DNA of 64,000 bases from Thozetella sp. PMI_491 (taxonomy: Eukaryota; Ascomycota; Sordariomycetes; Chaetosphaeriales; Chaetosphaeriaceae), in NCBI GenBank assembly GCA_021432635.1, contig MU270019.1, positions 124,001 to 188,000 of the forward strand, in the 5' to 3' direction. Of the stretch, positions 1-11,104 are shown one piece after another. How positions within the stretch are numbered: the first letter of the stretch is position 1; each line of letters starts with the position of its first letter. The position numbers were made by a program, and so were the translations under genes. The notes under the pieces were generated by a model that worked only from the letters and a program-made list of their open reading frames with translations, was not told the DNA's origin and did no database searches.

Positions 1-274
1 CGGGACTCTACCTGAGCTAAGAGATATAGACAAACTGTTGAGTGCAGCCGGTTTGGAGGACATCGAGTACAATGGCGGCGTAAAATTTACGAAAATGGAT
101 ACGGAAACTGTAATTCGCGAAGCGATGGCGTCACCCGGGCATACACAGCAAGCTCTCCTGGCAGCTTGTGGGCCAAAATTGCTGATGGATGCTGTGAGAG
201 ACTCGGCTGACGTCTGTCGGACCCAGTTATCCTGCAGGATAGATGTTCACTGTGAGGATTTCGGTAGCTGTTAA
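1..274 (+). CDS. Ferric reductase-like protein, C-terminal fragment
   Basis: The reading frame is open from the window edge and ends at the TAA at 272-274, so only the last ~90 residues are present. They contain the motif LLAACGPKLLMDAVRDSA followed by an acidic end (CEDFGSC). This matches the C-terminal NAD-binding lobe of fungal ferric/cupric reductases (FRE family, related to NADPH oxidases), where a CGP motif contacts the nicotinamide and the protein ends in E-x-F-aromatic. Such enzymes are multi-pass membrane flavocytochromes that reduce Fe(III) or Cu(II) outside the cell. The heme-binding membrane part lies upstream of the window. The terminal aromatic residue usual in the family is replaced by Ser-Cys. 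A shorter NADPH oxidase-like reductase is possible. Confidence 0.62.
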   Translation, partial: GTLPELRDIDKLLSAAGLEDIEYNGGVKFTKMDTETVIREAMASPGHTQQALLAACGPKLLMDAVRDSADVCRTQLSCRIDVHCEDFGSC

Positions 275-662
275 ACCTAGTTACATCCAGAAAGGCAGCT
301 GTGTCCACCTGGCTGGGCCAAGGCTAAATCCAAGCTGCCCGTTCCTACACCAGCGAGTGGTACGTTTCCACCCCTGCTACCCATACACCAACAGAGCATG
401 TACTTCCCGTCTAGTTACAACCCTCCGATTCACTTTCGCGACGGCCCCTCTACCAGGGAGCTCCACCAATCGCTAGCTAGCTTGTGGCGAACACCTCTTA
501 GCATGCAAGCGAGTGAAGCGACCCCTAATTAGCGTCCATTTAGTTCTTGCATCCCGCTAGCAGGGACCCCCTAACGAATGACCCATGCACACATGCATCG
601 GGGGCTTCTGTGGGTTCCCAGCCCACCGGCAGGCTCTCGGTGACTGCCAGCCGTGGCAAAAT
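275..662. other. Intergenic stretch
   Basis: I see no supported gene between the reductase fragment and the MFS transporter promoter. It should hold the 3' UTR of the reductase and distal promoter sequence. Confidence 0.5.
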
Positions 663-699
663 TTATCTGATCGATCAGATCAGATAAGATGGCATAAAA
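663..699 (+). promoter_or_regulatory. Paired GATA inverted repeat plus TATA-like element upstream of the MFS gene
   Basis: A perfect 10-bp inverted repeat, TTATCTGATC (663-672) and GATCAGATAA (678-687), is separated by 5 bp. Each arm contains a GATA core (AGATAA). An ATAAAA element at 694-699 follows, 116 nt before the ATG. Fungal GATA factors (AreA/NIT2 nitrogen regulators, SreA-type iron regulators) bind HGATAR and often act on closely spaced pairs. Which factor binds here is inference. The neighbouring ferric reductase makes an iron regulator as plausible as a nitrogen one. Confidence 0.55.
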
Positions 700-814
700 G
701 CCGTTCATTCGAACTGTCTCCTGTATTGTTTCTCTTGCATCCCGTTCTCCGTCCTTCAACTTGTTTCTGTTTTGGCCATTTTCATCCCCCCAAGAGACGC
801 CGTGATCCGCCAAG

Positions 815-2759
815 ATGGCTCTCAACGAACCCCTTCCTGCGCCTGTGCCGGCTTCGGACGAAGCCACCACCACGGCCGCTCACTCTGAGCCCGACGAGAA
901 GCGCATCGCAGAAGTCTCTAGCCATTCCACTGAGCAACCCGAGGGACTCAGGGACTTCCCATTATCATGGAAACTCACAGCTCTCGTTTGTGGCATCATG
1001 CTTTCCTGGGGCTCGTCGTTCTCCGAGAACACTCTCGGCCCCCTCAAGAGCACTTTGATCAAGCAGCTAGATATCAACAATGCCCAGGTTTGTATTTGGC
1101 ACCGGCGTGAACATTCGAGGCCGAAACTGATGCGGCTTAGTACGGAGCCATATCCTCCGCTACATCACTCGTGAATACCGTGCTCCCGATTATCGGTGGA
1201 TACGGCCTGGACTACTACGGTGTCGAATGGTAGGCTCATTCTCAATGTAAAATTGAAACATCTACAAGGCCGAGAAATTGTAGATCAATGTGTGAACTTT
1301 ACTAAAACTTTTTACGAACAAGGGGCTCAATGGCTTGCTCGATCGCAATCTTCCTCGGCGCTATCGTATCGGCGGCCGGTTCCAACCAAGACTCGTTCGG
1401 CCTCGTCATGGGTGGTCGAATTATCATGGGCTTCGGCAGTACCGTAATTGAGACATGTACTTCCAAGGCCAGTTACCGAATGAGGACATGCCATATACTA
1501 CCAAACTAACGCGCATATATAGATATTGGCCCATTGGTTCCAGCACAGAGGGATCGGTCTAGTTTACGGTTTGGACTTGTCGATTGGTACGTCAAAAGCG
1601 GTATAGATTCCATACATTTCAAGCTTCATGCTCTGACTATATTTTATCGGAATTTAGGCAAGCTCATAGTGCTAATGGCCAAGGCCACCGCGGTTCCGAT
1701 GCGAGATGCTTCCTCGTTCTGGGGCTGGGCGCTATGGATCCCCGCCATTGTCTGCTTCGCCAACCTGTTGCAGAACATCTTCTATGTTTGGTGGGCCTGG
1801 AGCCGTCCAGATTGGACACATATTCCAACGGGCCGCAAACTGGCGATCGAAGCACGTATTCGAGAGCAGTCCCGATCCGAGACAGGCGAAGTTGTCACCG
1901 TCAACACCCGCGCGAGCTCCCGACGAACTAGCGCCCTGCCCGACTGGAGGGTCCTTGGGCGTGTCCCGCGTTTCTTCTGGCTGGTCGTGTGCACCCAGAT
2001 ACTTCAAGCAGGAGTGGTCGGCAGCTTTAACGGCCTTAACGCTGACATCATCACCCAAACTCGCGGCTCCACCGAGCAGATCGCGGGCTACACCTCAGCC
2101 GTTCAGCAGGTCATTCCCGTGGTCTGCGCACCTATGGTCGGGGCCTTCTTCGATTCCTTCGGCTATAGGATGGTGTTTGTTAGCGTGACGTCGGCCATCT
2201 GGATTTTGGTCTACTGCCTTCTTGGGTTCAGCCAAGCCCACGCCCTGGGTGCTATGGTTGTCGCTTCGGTGGGATCGACCCTCAATGCTTTGCCATTTTT
2301 GGCTTCTATCCCGCTCATAGTGCCGAGCCAAGTTCAGCTGGGGCTCGTGTTTGGCATTTGGAAAGCATTCAACAACAGCGGAAGCGTTGTCGTCGACATG
2401 ATTGCCGGTAGGCTCCAGGACATAACCCCTGGTGGCACATATGAACGCGTCATCGCCTTTTTTGTGGCGGTGAAGGGACTGGAGTTTTGCCTAGGTCTCT
2501 TCTATGGTGTCCTAGACAGAAGGTATGTGAGAATGCGTGAGAACGTACTAAGAATCTCATTGCTAATGGCCGGTTGAACAGGTATCTCTCAGGCATACTT
2601 ACGATGAGCGAGAAGAAGCGCGTCGACATGGAACGTGAGGGTACACTCCAGGATCCCATTGGACGCAAACCTGCAAAGGTATTCACGACAGTCGGAATCG
2701 CATTGCTCTCCTCCCTCGTTGTTATTGCTTGGGTCTTGTTCATCAAGTACTCGATATAA
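815..2759 (+). CDS. MFS transporter, MFSD1-like, six exons
   Basis: Exons that join in frame are 815-1087, 1141-1229, 1323-1467, 1523-1586, 1658-2522 and 2582-2759, giving 537 residues. After a hydrophilic N-terminus the protein has alternating hydrophobic segments and an MFS signature region (GGRIIMGFGSTVIET). A central cytosolic loop (about residues 250-300) is followed by a second six-helix half and a last TM helix at the C-terminus. Sequence blocks such as SSFSENTLGPLKSTL, SATSLVNTVLPIIGGYGLD and AHWFQHRGIGLVYGLD are those of the fungal MFSD1-like group. In that group the known metazoan members are lysosomal/vacuolar solute carriers. The substrate here is unknown. The third intron appears to use a GC donor (aag|gccagt at 1468) because the conserved TCTSK-ILAHWF join needs it. 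Confidence 0.85.
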
Positions 2760-2950
2760 ATACAACTAGAGCGAACAGTGTATCATCTAGTAGATTGGAT
2801 TGCGCATATTAGCACATGCAGCTAATCAGACAAAGATGAGCAAAAGGGGAGTCAAAAGGTAGAAAGAGATATGTAGGCTAGAAGTGCCAATTATATGAAG
2901 GACGCTGGCAAGGTTCACCCACTGAGCTAGGATATTTCATCCAAACTCGA

Positions 2951-3595
2951 TCAAACTATTTGCTTAAACAATGAGTAATAAGCCTCCGACCTCACGACTC
3001 GGTCACCCGTGCATCTCGTACCCGCGGGCAAGTTGCCGCCCTTCGCTCCGAATCTTGTGAAGTACACTCCCACTCCCATATCGTACTTGCTGGCTTCCTT
3101 CTTTGGCTCGGATGCTTCAGTTCGCAACGACTGCTCCAGCGTGAGGTCAAGGGGGCTGCGTGCCAAAGGATCCTGAATCAGCATGGTGGTTTTTCCAACC
3201 CTACGTGTCCATCCAAGTTGGCTCGTGGCTCAGCACATGATGTCATTATTCACTCACCAGTAAGTAAAAGTATTGTTTGCCGTGTAAAACACTGAATTCC
3301 CTCCCTCAGAGTCACGCTGCAAGAGAAGAATGTGCTTTCCAAGGTTGATAATACGACCAGGGTCGGTTTCAGCGTCGTACAGATTGTAGTCGAACGACTT
3401 CAAACTGTAGACTGATGTGTCGTTCTTCGGATCGCAGGTGTATGTTCGGTCGCCATCAGCTCGAAAAGTTACCAGTCGGATAAAATGGTCTGCGGGCGTA
3501 GGCGCGACGAGGCTGTCCGTATATTGAAGACTAGATGAGAGGCCCATGAGGCTGGTTAGGATAAGGAAGACGTAAAACGACATGTTTGCCATCAA
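2951..3595 (-). CDS. Secreted DUF3455 family protein
   Basis: Two exons, 3595-3258 and 3200-2951, flank a 57-nt intron with a GTGAGT donor and give 195 residues. The first ~22 residues form a hydrophobic signal peptide (MMANMSFYVFLILTSLMGLS), so the product is probably secreted. The body shows the DUF3455 pattern. It has an early YTCDP, then a central segment giving the first-ligand-like W region, and a late R-x-GAKGGNLPAGTRC followed by YYSLF, equivalent to the family ending TxGGxxPxxxC...YxAxYxFY. DUF3455 has no established function. The start could also be Met5 (3583). The 56 codons lost at the join were resolved only by frame, so the intron end is the least certain point. Confidence 0.72.
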
Positions 3596-4266
3596 TTTCC
3601 GTTCGCAAGGTTGAGAAGACTTGTTCCGCCCCGTTATTTAGAAGGCCAGTTTCGACATTTGTATTTTTTGGAGATGGAAAAGCCAACTCACGTTTCTATA
3701 ATCTAGAATTTATTATTCCTTGGCATCTTCTCTTATGCATGGAATATTGAAGTGTTGGTGTCTTAATGGGAGAAGTGTTACTTGGCTGGAGCCTAGTCCT
3801 CAACACTTGGCCAGTGATACTGGATCGCTACATTTCGTGGCGTGCACCTCAGAGCTGAAGAGTGCGCGGGGTAAGAGCTGGTAGCACTGAAGGGTCACAT
3901 TCTGTGTCTCTGACGGAAATGGTAAGCGAACGGCGGGGTAGCTGTCTGACCGCTGGTTGTGGAAAGCCTGCACTGGGGTTGAGCCTTGAGACTAGACCAG
4001 TCGCTCCTCTGGGATTGAAATGGCACTCTAATGGACGAAAGGCTACGGTAAAACTTCTCTACCTTAGATATTCGTGATTTGTGTTGTTTCAATGCCATAC
4101 ACCTGTGCCCATTCTTGTGGGACTTCCTTGAAAAGTCGTGATAGCCGGCTTGCTGTAGGATTTAAACCATTATTTTGGGGCTATACAGTTAAGCAATTGC
4201 TTTCCTCATACTCTCAACACATCAGATCCCTAACCTTTTCCTCGAGCACCAGCGCTGCCCATTATT
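3596..4266. other. Intergenic stretch
   Basis: No supported gene. Open frames here are short, lack recognisable motifs and have no convincing splice-linked partners. The left part should contain the promoter of the minus-strand DUF3455 gene. Confidence 0.4.
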
Positions 4267-4392
4267 ATGTCTTCTCTGAACCTACCTGTCGATAGCGTTG
4301 ATAACGCCGCGGTGTATGTGTATAGCGAGAAGAGCGCACCGCGGCCGCCAAAAATAACAAGTCCCCAGCTACCTGGATTCGGTCTGTCCTAA
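4267..4392 (+). pseudogene. Relic of a DUF3632-gene N-terminus
   Basis: A 41-codon frame starts ATG at 4267 and opens with MSSLNLPVDSVDNAAVY. This is nearly the same as MSTLDLTIDSVDNAAAY at the start of the DUF3632 gene at 40203, about 36 kb away. The similarity then fades and a stop follows at 4390-4392. No downstream DUF3632 sequence is visible, and the next recognisable sequence lies on the other strand. I read it as a truncated copy. A short expressed peptide is possible but has no support. Confidence 0.5.
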
Positions 4393-4762
4393 TCAAGGAT
4401 AAACTGCCCCTGGGACAAACTGCCTGTCCCAGGATTAGATAGGGCCTCGGCAGTAAGACCACAGGAGATTTTAGACCCCAAATAGCAATACGTTACGTTG
4501 GCCAATGGATCTAGATCCAGGTCCGTATCTAGTACTTTGTCCTTCAGAGCAATCAATAAGATCTTATTCCTCCGAAGCCTAGTTGGAATTCCCAGATAAA
4601 ACCGGCTTGGTACTCGTCGTAGTACGGCTTGGTCGAGATCTTGGGGGACATTTCTCGCAAGCAATACGAAAGGTGTCTCTTTGGATTTCGCGAGGCCATC
4701 CATTTCCGGCAGCAGCTGATTCGTGTGGCTCTGCTCCCAGCCTATACAAGTATCACCCGTTA
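4389..4762 (-). pseudogene. AAA-family ATPase fragment (decayed)
   Basis: Reading leftward, the frame carries TNQLLPEMDGLAKSK, then PFVLLARNVPQDLDQAVLRR, VPSRFYLGIPTRLRR and a helical segment up to YLGSKI. This is the Walker B-proximal and second-region-of-homology part of an AAA ATPase, close to the Msp1/spastin-like group whose intact motif is ATNRP-DLDxAvlRRvPsR. The Walker A domain is missing, no start exon is visible, and the sequence diverges into unrelated residues right after the segment matching YSGSDIK. Only about 110 of the ~300 residues of an AAA module remain, so it is a dead fragment. Confidence 0.7.
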
Positions 4763-5520
4763 CCGATCTTTATCACATAATAGTACGGATTTTGATCAAT
4801 CTAGCCCCAAAGCTTGGATAATATTTGATTATTTTGCAACTCTAAAAATACTCCCTTAGTCCTGGCTCGGCAGTCAGGTCCAACGATGACTCGACATCTC
4901 GGGCCGCAGCCAGGGCTAGCGACGAGTCGAGAGCTGGACGGAGCCCAATGAAGACGCAGTGTTTCCCGAGTCTGCTACCTACTTGGGTAAGGCACCTGGG
5001 AAGCTGAGCCACACACTACAACAGACTATTATTAGATCATCTAACTGCCTGTATAGCCAACCAAGTTCTTCAAATTTCTATGTTTGCATTGGCGCTTGCT
5101 CGTCTTTGGCCATATACAGACCGAACAACAAAAGAAAGAAAGAGATTGGTAGTTACTCTATAATACGGCGCACTCTATGGCCCGTCTCATAACCAATTAT
5201 GAATCCTAAGTCCGAAGGAGCTAGAAAATGGCGCTAACATATACACACATTAATGAACCCCTTACCGATGGCTTTCACGGCCACGGAAAGTCTTTAAGTC
5301 GCGTTTACTTCTCATGCGTTCGCGCCCGGGGGAACCAGGCTCCGTCTTATGGCCAGACACGTTTCCACCTTCCGTTGCGGGTGTAGCGCTGTCTGCAGCG
5401 CTTGGCACTTCATATAAATCGTCTCGCCCGAATGCCCTCATCCCTTGATTTGATGTATCCTTCAAATCTCGCCTATCAATAGTATTGAAGTTTCGCCAGA
5501 TTCTTGATACAGTTTTTATC
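4763..5520. other. Intergenic stretch, likely decayed
   Basis: I see no gene. The right-hand 250 bp should serve as promoter for the GFA-domain gene. The left part continues the decayed region holding the AAA-ATPase fragment. Confidence 0.4.
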
Positions 5521-6104
5521 ATGGAAGAAACTGTGGACCTTGGTCCTCTGCCTAAAAGAATCGAAGGAGGTTGTCTCTGCGGTTCAATCCGCTACAAGGT
5601 CGAGTTCCCAGAAGACCATTCCTTCCAAGATGCCGTATGAGCCCTCCCATCCTTATTACTGGACGCCTAGTGACACCATTCGATCAGTCCGGCACCTGCC
5701 AATGCACATCCTGCCGGAAGAGCACCTCATCACTCTTCTTCATGTGGCATAACGTGCCGAAGTCCTGCGTTACCTGGACGGAAACCGGGAACACTCGAAA
5801 GAACTATTACTGCACTGAAGGCTGCCAGCGAGGATTTTGCACCAATTGTGGGACCTTCCTATACTTTTGCCGTGATGCCGGTGTTAGATATGGCCTCGCA
5901 ATTGGCACTGTGGATGCGCTGTACCTGTTTGGCGAGGGCTGGGAGAAGACGAAAGGTGAGGTTCCAGAGCACGGATTCGGGCTTGCCCTTGCCAGCTCCT
6001 ATGGCGGCCACTGTTATACTCGGAACGAGATCAAAGGCGTGACGGACAATCTCGCGCTATGTGGGATCGGGCGAGGAGAGCGACTAGAGACGGATGAGAC
6101 GTAG
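5521..6104 (+). CDS. GFA / CENP-V domain protein
   Basis: Exons 5521-5634 and 5688-6104 join in phase 0 (donor GTATGA, acceptor ATCAG) to give 176 residues. The protein shows the zinc-binding layout of the glutathione-dependent formaldehyde-activating (GFA) fold. This is GGCLCGSIRY near residue 18, then SGTCQCTSCRKS around residue 39, and GFCTNCGTFLYF around residue 85. The Cys pairs are structural and catalytic zinc ligands in the family. Bacterial Gfa was proposed to form S-hydroxymethylglutathione, but most fungal members have no assigned substrate. Length is typical. The gene is convergent with the permease gene to its right, about 90 nt between stops. Confidence 0.85.
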
Positions 6105-6191
6105 ATGCTAATCGCACATATTTCCAGGATAATGGGGGCTATCATTTCGCACGGAGACTAATACGGCATACTGTATTGGTACGAGTGTACT

Positions 6192-7954
6192 CTAGAATGT
6201 AACATAGCTCAAGAGACGCCTCCACATTGGCTTCTGGTAGTAATCATCCAGAATGGCAATCTCTTCCTCGGTGAGATAGCGTCTGCCGCTAACCAGATCT
6301 GCCGTCTTGGGGTCCTGCAGCTTGGTCTTGTGCCAAATCTTCCAGCCCAAAAACGCCGCGACAAAAAGGGGCAGGCATAACATCGTCTCGAAAAATGTCT
6401 CCGCGCTAGGGGGGTCGCTAATTGGGCTAGCCGACGTGTAGATGGTGCACACGAAGGCAAAGAGGGTGGTGAAGAAGAGGAAGAGCGGGGCAAATGGATA
6501 CCAACGGATGCGAAAAGCATGCTTTAGTTGCAGAGCCGGGTCGTTCTGAGCCTTCAGTGCCCGATGCATAAACCAGTTGGTAATAGGGATCGTCATCCAG
6601 GCGAAGAAAGTCGTAGTGGCGGACACGGAGCTGAACCAAGTGAAGGCCGTGGCACCGCCGGCGGAAGTATTAATGTACGTCATGACAATGGAAACCACCG
6701 CACAGGCTATGTTCGAGTAGATGGGTCGCCCTTGTGAGTCAATCTTTCCGAAGATGGCAGGCATCATTCCCATGCGAGCCATGGCGGTCTGGATGCGTGA
6801 TGCGGTGAACATGGATTCTGAACCAATGCCGGCGAGACCGATGAGCAGTACCACATTGACAATATCGGGCAGCACCTTGATGCCAACCTTTTGCATGGCG
6901 ATGACAAAAGGGGATGAAGCGATAGTTCCTGAAGAGTTCAGGAGCAGGGGGTCCGTGTACGGAACAAGGACAGTGATATAGATGCACGCCGAGAGATAGA
7001 TCAGGACGATGCGGATGAACAGGTTCTTGCAGGCGCGAGGCAGCTCCCAGCGCGGGAAGCGAGCCTCTCCGGACGAGATACCGATAATTTCCTGACCACC
7101 AGTAGCCCAGGCAGCCAACAGGAACACGATGGCGATGCCTTTAAATCCGTTCGGGAACGCCGAGAGGGCTTCGTAATTGTAGCCGCGTTCGACGGCGTCG
7201 CCGCCGTAGCCACCGCAGATGATGAGCATGACGAAGAGCACAATGAAGGTGATGGTAACCTTGAGCGCGCCAGTGAAGAACTCGAATTCGGCAAAGACTC
7301 GGTTGGGAAGCACATGCTGGCCAAGCACCACAACCAGATAAATTGTGTACCAGGCGGCATCTGGTACGCTGCTGTTCCAGTAAGATATGACGATGGGGAC
7401 CACAGAGCCTTCGGCCGCCACCACGGTCAGGGCGCCGAACCACTCGCAGAAGCCCAGGGCGAATCCAAGCGCGGGGTCGACGAAGCGGCTGGCATGGTCG
7501 ATGAACGAGCCGCTGGTGGGGAAGAGGCACTGGGCTTCTGAGAGCAAGTTCATCATGAACATCGCCATAGTGCAAATCATACCGTAGCCGATCAGCATGC
7601 CCGGGGCGGAGCCGTAGCGCAGGGCCTAGTTCACGTCACGTCATGTTAGCATCCCATTCTTCAGCAGAAATCTTGCTTGTAGGATTTATTGCTTACCTTT
7701 CCGCTAGAAATGTAGACGCCAGAGCCGATGTTCGCTCCAAGTGCAATCATCTGGACGTGACGTGTAGTGAACGAACGACGCAGTTGCCCCTTGGGGACCA
7801 CCGGCTCGCCACCACCCGCTGTCTCTCTTGCGTACTCCTCGCCCTGCTCATTCGGCACTAGGTTGACATACTGAGCACAACTGATGCTATTGACGTCTGC
7901 CGGCGAGGCAGAGTCTACGTCCGCCACCCCAACCTTCTTCTCCATGTCGGCCAT
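6192..7954 (-). CDS. Amino-acid permease (APC/YAT family)
   Basis: Exons 7954-7697 and 7625-6192 join in phase 0 to give 563 residues. A hydrophilic N-terminus of ~60 residues precedes RRSFTTRHVQMIALGANIGSG, the TM1 signature of fungal amino-acid permeases. About twelve hydrophobic segments follow, including FPTSGSFIDHASRFVDPALG, the family motif after TM2, and GQEIIGISSGEARFPR in the middle. The C-terminal tail has the usual DDYYQKP-W end. The start at 7954 (MADMEKK) is preferred because upstream residues in frame do not resemble the family. It is divergent from the Zn2Cys6 regulator across an 835-nt shared promoter containing three ATCGCCGA/TCGGCGAT octamers, which suggests it imports the substrate of the cluster. 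Confidence 0.9.
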
Positions 7955-8789
7955 GGTCCGAGCCAGGCAGGTCTGGGATGTGGAGTGAGAAATGAACAAT
8001 CCTCTGAGGGTGTTGGCAGTGTGCTGCACAAAGCTGGAGCAGCTCAGGGACAGGTCCTGGTGTATAATCTCAATGTACTCACTATATAATATTTCCACAA
8101 GGTTTCCGAGACCCTCGGCGTTCAGATTCCACGGTAAACGGCAGCAGGGCGTGCCTCTTGCTTCTTAGTAGCGAGTATCCTGGCTGTGTGATAACCTAGA
8201 CGGTTCCCCTGAAGCCCTTTGTCAAATGCGGAGAATAAGCGGACAATCTCAGCGTCTTGATTGGCTAGTATCGCCGAACAATCGCAGTGTGCTTGATAAA
8301 CTCGCGTAGGTGGCCCACCTCGATTCCAGGGCCAGGTGCTGAGCACGAGTCAGGCTCGATAAGCCCTGTTAGTTTCGACGCACCCCAGATTGTTAACTTT
8401 ACCGTGGAGTTGGGCTCTCGAAGGAGCCCTATCCCCTGGGTCCCCCATCACCTCCAACCCCGTCTCATTTCCGCAATCTATCTCCAGCCCGAGGGACGAT
8501 ACCGCTGGTCAGATCTACTCGTATCATCTGGGAAAGAGGCGCGCTAGTCAAGATTTATCGACTAGCTCGAGGCGATAGACATGCTGATATCTCCTATTAC
8601 GTAGGTCTATCAATGTCCGTCCTGACCCGCCAACTCGGGTAAGGTCGGCAAGAGGGGCCGTTGCTTGGGAGGGGCTCGGCGATGATTGCGACCGCATCAA
8701 TCGCCGAAAGTCCTTCCTACAATCCCCCCATCCGCCGACATAGCGTATACCGCGAATTTTGCAGTGGGATCGACTATAAGCAAGGCAAA
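7955..8789. promoter_or_regulatory. Bidirectional promoter, permease and Zn2Cys6 regulator
   Basis: This 835-nt gap separates divergent ATGs and holds no supported gene. It contains exact octamers ATCGCCGA at 8270-8277, TCGGCGAT at 8676-8683 and ATCGCCGA at 8700-8707. The last two face each other as an imperfect inverted repeat. A related CCGCCGA lies at 8732-8738. The same octamer recurs in the promoters at 16.4-16.75 kb and, with one mismatch, at 12.5-12.96 kb. CGG/CCG half-sites are what Zn2Cys6 proteins usually bind, so autoregulation by the adjacent factor is a fair inference. Confidence 0.6.
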
Positions 8790-11087
8790 ATGGCCTACAG
8801 GCATAGAGGCAGCCCGCAGCGGACAGCGTGGTACGTACCTCACCAGTCTAATTGCTTGCGGTCCAACTCGCATACTCATAAACTAGAGCAGCCGAAGGTG
8901 CCACGCTAGAAAGGTAGACAGACAGTCAATCCACGAGTATATCCGTCTCGGTATAGCTTATCGTACCTCGCGATGTACAGGTGAAATGCAACTCGACCTT
9001 CGGGCAGCCGTGCACCGGGTGTCTCGCGGCCGGCGTGGAGTGTGTAGCTCATGAGAAGAGGCGGCGGAATGTAGGGCACCTTAGTGTTTCCTGCCTTTCA
9101 CACAGCGAGTAAAATGTAACTGACCGTGTGCTCCAAAGCGCGGTCCTCCACGAGATCTCTCGGCAGCACTCCCCGGTCTACTGCCAGCGCAGAGATCCGA
9201 GCATATCTCGTCGCAATCGAGCCAAGACGCTGACCATGAGCGTACTGAAGGTTGGGTTGACTCACCTGCAGATATCGTACTCTCTCCCATGGAACCCATT
9301 GTGGAAACTGAGGCGGGGATTCTTGTGGAAGAGGGGGATGAGGTTGGCCAGGCAGCAGCAGCCCTGTCATCTCTGCAGGACTCGGGAGTCCAAAGGCATC
9401 TTGTGGAGATGCTATCGCAAGATGATATCGATCGCCGCGTTATCCAGAAGGGCGTCCGGGTGGTATATGTCGGCCAGGAGTTCAGCAACATCAACTACCT
9501 CATTCGCCATCGCGCTCGAAACGAAGCCGCCCATCACTTTCCTGCCAACCAGATATCGCGTCAATACACCAGCCACCACCTCGACAGAATACCAAAGGAG
9601 GCATTCCACCTTCCACCGTCGACGGTCGTAGACGACCTTTTAGAAAACTACTTTCGACTCGTAAATCCTGGGTTTCCAATCCTGGACCAGGAAGTCTTCA
9701 TGCGCCAGTACCGATCCCGAGACCCGCAAGACCCGCCATCGCTGCTGGTTCTCCAAGCTGTCTTGATGGTCGGCGCCCATGTCTCGCGTGACTACCCAGA
9801 CCGAGACGAGCTTAAGTCTGCCTTCTTTCGGCGTGCCAAAATGCTCTTTGATGCCCGGTTTGAGTGGAACAGGGACGTCATCGTGCAAGCCGCGCTCCTC
9901 TTGACTTGGCACTCGGAGGGCGTAGAAGATGTCGGTGCCAACTCGTACTATTGGATGTCGGTGGCGGTGCGCACTGCGTTCGGTCTGGGCATGCACCGAG
10001 ACTGTGGGCCGAGCACGCTGGTACCGCAAGACCGTCGAATATGGCGAAGGCTATGGTGGATCTTGGTACAATTCGACGTCTTAGTGACGCTTTCCTACGG
10101 TAGACCCCAGGCCATCAACTTGGACGATGCCGACGTGCCACTCCTGACAACACAAGATTTTGACGGCCTGCGAGACAATGTGGACGCCGAGTTCGTCATG
10201 CACCATTCGAGCCTCTGCATTGTCATCTCGAATATGCTACGGGAGGTATTCGGCCTCCGCATCTCATCGGAGCGACGAGCTGCCGCTGTTAGGCAGGCAG
10301 ATCGACAGCTGGCGCATTGGTTGACGAACCTGCCGCCGGATCTCCGTCCAGGGTCGTCGGGCACCCGCGTCAACACGTGGCCCGCTTCACTTCATATCAC
10401 CTATAACAACTTTTTGATACTCCTCCATCGGCCGGCACCTAACCTGGCCACGGCTCGTGCTGTAAAAACAGAAGACATTGGTGAGAGCCTTCTATCTCAC
10501 ACCATGTGCCATCTAAAATCTAACCTTGAGTCGCAGAAATTTGCACCTCCGCTGCTTCTAGTCTTGTCACTCTGTTTGAGACACTATCGCATCGAAACGA
10601 ACTTCGATGCCTAAACGTCTTCGCTGTGAATTCTCTCTTCACCACCTTGATTCAGCTAAGCGCGGAAATGCGCATCAAGAACCCACTCCTCAGTGCCAAT
10701 GCTACGACCAAGTTTGATACAGCCCTTGAAGTCCTCAGGGCGCTGTCAAATTTCTGGCTGAATGCAAGGATACTCCTGCGTCTGTTTGAGGACAGTTCCG
10801 AGCGTCTACAACAAGAACTCCGCATCGGCAAGCACAGGGCGGAGACTCGCCGAAATTCCCACTCTACGCCCGCCGCAGATGCGGCCACAGGCGTTAATAG
10901 CGGCTTCGAATTGGACGAGTGGACTGGCATGGATGACATCACCCTGGCGGATTCGGCGCAGATACCGCTCGAGGGGGCGGGTGGACAGATAGACTGGAAA
11001 TATTTGTACTGGGAGAACTCGGGGTTCAACCCTCTCAGCCCATTTGGGGACCTTGGTCTCTATCAGCTATCGACAAATATGAACTAA
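8790..11087 (+). CDS. Zn2Cys6 fungal-specific transcription factor, cluster regulator candidate
   Basis: The DNA-binding domain is split over three small exons: 8790-8830, a 22-nt micro-exon 8892-8913, and one starting at 8981. Joined they read ACRRCHARKVKC followed by CTGCLAAGVEC, a complete C-x2-C-x6-C-x7-C-x2-C-x6-C binuclear zinc cluster at residues ~14-41. The body runs from about 9250 to 10480 and then 10537-11087. It has the fungal_trans middle homology region (HLPPSTVVDDLLENYF, VAVRTAFGLGMHRD, RRLWWILVQFDVLVTLSYGRP). The join between the exon ending about 9083 and the body is uncertain. Donor GTGTTT at 9084 with acceptor at 9248 or 9271 keeps frame. An acidic C-terminus could be the activation domain. 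It sits between permease and aminotransferase and is the obvious regulator of both neighbours. Confidence 0.85.
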
Positions 11088-11104
11088 TTTCACCTTTACT
11101 TAAC

